Of a DNA stretch of 6,834 nucleotides, positions 6,521 to 6,834 are shown in pieces. Made by a program: the position numbers and the translations under genes. Positions within the stretch are counted from its first letter, which is position 1, and every line of letters begins with the position of its first letter. A model generated the notes under the pieces. That model did no database searches and was not told the DNA's origin. It saw nothing but the letters and a program-made list of their open reading frames with translations. The stretch comes from Oscillospiraceae bacterium (lineage in GTDB: Bacteria; Bacillota; Clostridia; Oscillospirales; Oscillospiraceae): NCBI GenBank assembly GCA_031272845.1, contig JAISTA010000138.1, positions 1 to 6,834 on the forward strand, given 5' to 3'.

Positions 6521-6527
6521 TCCTCTT
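6521..6527 (-). promoter_or_regulatory. Ribosome binding site of alr (supports the GTG start)
   Basis: AAGAGGA on the minus strand lies 10 nt before the GTG at 6510. It is a moderate match to the anti-Shine-Dalgarno sequence with slightly long spacing, but it is the only sensible site for a protein of normal length. There is no ATG in frame between 6675 and the catalytic domain. Confidence 0.65.
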
Positions 6528-6564
6528 CTTTTTGGCGGTGGGCCGCCGGGCTGTGTTTTTTTGT

Positions 6565-6783
6565 GGTGCGAGAGTTCTTTTTAACAGAAAACTCAAGGCG
6601 GGAACGAAGTGTTCTCTGTTTGGGGCGGGTGCTATGTTTGGAATTGGGATTTAGCTGCTCTTCTTTGCGAAGCAAAAGCGCCTACGCGGCGGGCGGTTAC
6701 TTTTTCCGCTTCGCTGGAAAAAGTAACCAAAAAGGGGCGACTTCTTTTCTCTTGAGAAAAGAAGCAAAATCGCTTTATGCCGG
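6565..6783 (-). repeat. Dispersed repeat, right copy (inverted relative to the left copy)
   Basis: Read on the minus strand, this matches 1-215. It holds the same two leading hairpins: 6741-6751/6754-6764, here 11 bp against 7 bp in the left copy, and 6695-6707/6716-6728, 13 bp. The third hairpin differs: this copy has TTTGC with GCAAA near 6663-6677 instead of the TAGCTGT/ACAGCTA stem of the left copy. Its inner end is about 55 bp from the alr start, so the alr promoter must be within it, in the short gap, or beyond it. At the right edge of the window (6784-6834) nothing further is recognisable. Confidence 0.88.
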
Positions 6784-6834
6784 GCAACAGCGGTGCTGCA
6801 ATGTGGTGCGTACCCACCCAATGACAGGTGCGGT

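Noticed and set aside
6534..6560. GGCGG/CCGCC hairpin followed by seven Ts on the plus strand
   Set aside because: The stem is only 5 bp, the T run starts 7 nt after it, and no plus-strand gene ends here.
6632..6817. Minus-strand open frame of 61 codons in the right repeat
   Set aside because: It shares a peptide with the frame in the left copy only because the DNA is repeated; the part before the shared section is out of register between copies, and there is no ribosome binding site I could support.

Overview
The window looks like chromosomal DNA from an anaerobic Gram-positive bacterium of the Clostridia, perhaps Oscillospirales. The signs are a type III glutamine synthetase, strong GGAGG-type ribosome binding sites, a perfect vegetative promoter (TTGACA, 17 bp, TATAAT), and dispersed hairpin-rich repeats. 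The placement is inference from gene content and style, not from a search. The conserved genes run about 50-65% G+C in the lines I counted by hand; one small gene is clearly more AT-rich.

All four genes lie on the minus strand, so transcription runs from right to left. (1) 6510-5335, alanine racemase (alr), with a GTG start. (2) 5338-4844, an AT-rich 164-residue protein of unknown function that overlaps alr by an ATGA junction and is followed by an intrinsic terminator at 4819-4794. (3) 4548-2446, type III glutamine synthetase (glnN), with a perfect-consensus promoter and a foldable leader. (4) 2041-326, an ammonium channel fused to a C-terminal PII signalling domain (amt), followed by a very strong hairpin terminator at 288-248.

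The functional centre is the glnN-amt pair. The Amt part admits ammonium, the fused PII domain is expected to gate the pore according to 2-oxoglutarate and adenylate state, and glutamine synthetase fixes the ammonium into glutamine. The 404 bp between them hold no credible gene but contain dense foldable sequence: a strong hairpin after glnN, a terminator-like hairpin that reads better on the plus strand, an 18-position stem with a possible pseudoknot, and a compact H-type pseudoknot candidate shortly upstream of the amt start. This is the most likely place for an undescribed RNA regulator.

The whole cassette sits between two inverted copies of a roughly 215-bp repeat (1-215 and 6783-6565), both with the same end facing inward. 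The right copy runs almost into the alr start and creates a false N-terminal extension of that gene. Positions 216-247 (between the left repeat and the amt terminator) and 6784-6834 (right edge) hold nothing I can identify. I saw no tRNA, rRNA, CRISPR array, transposase or phage gene.
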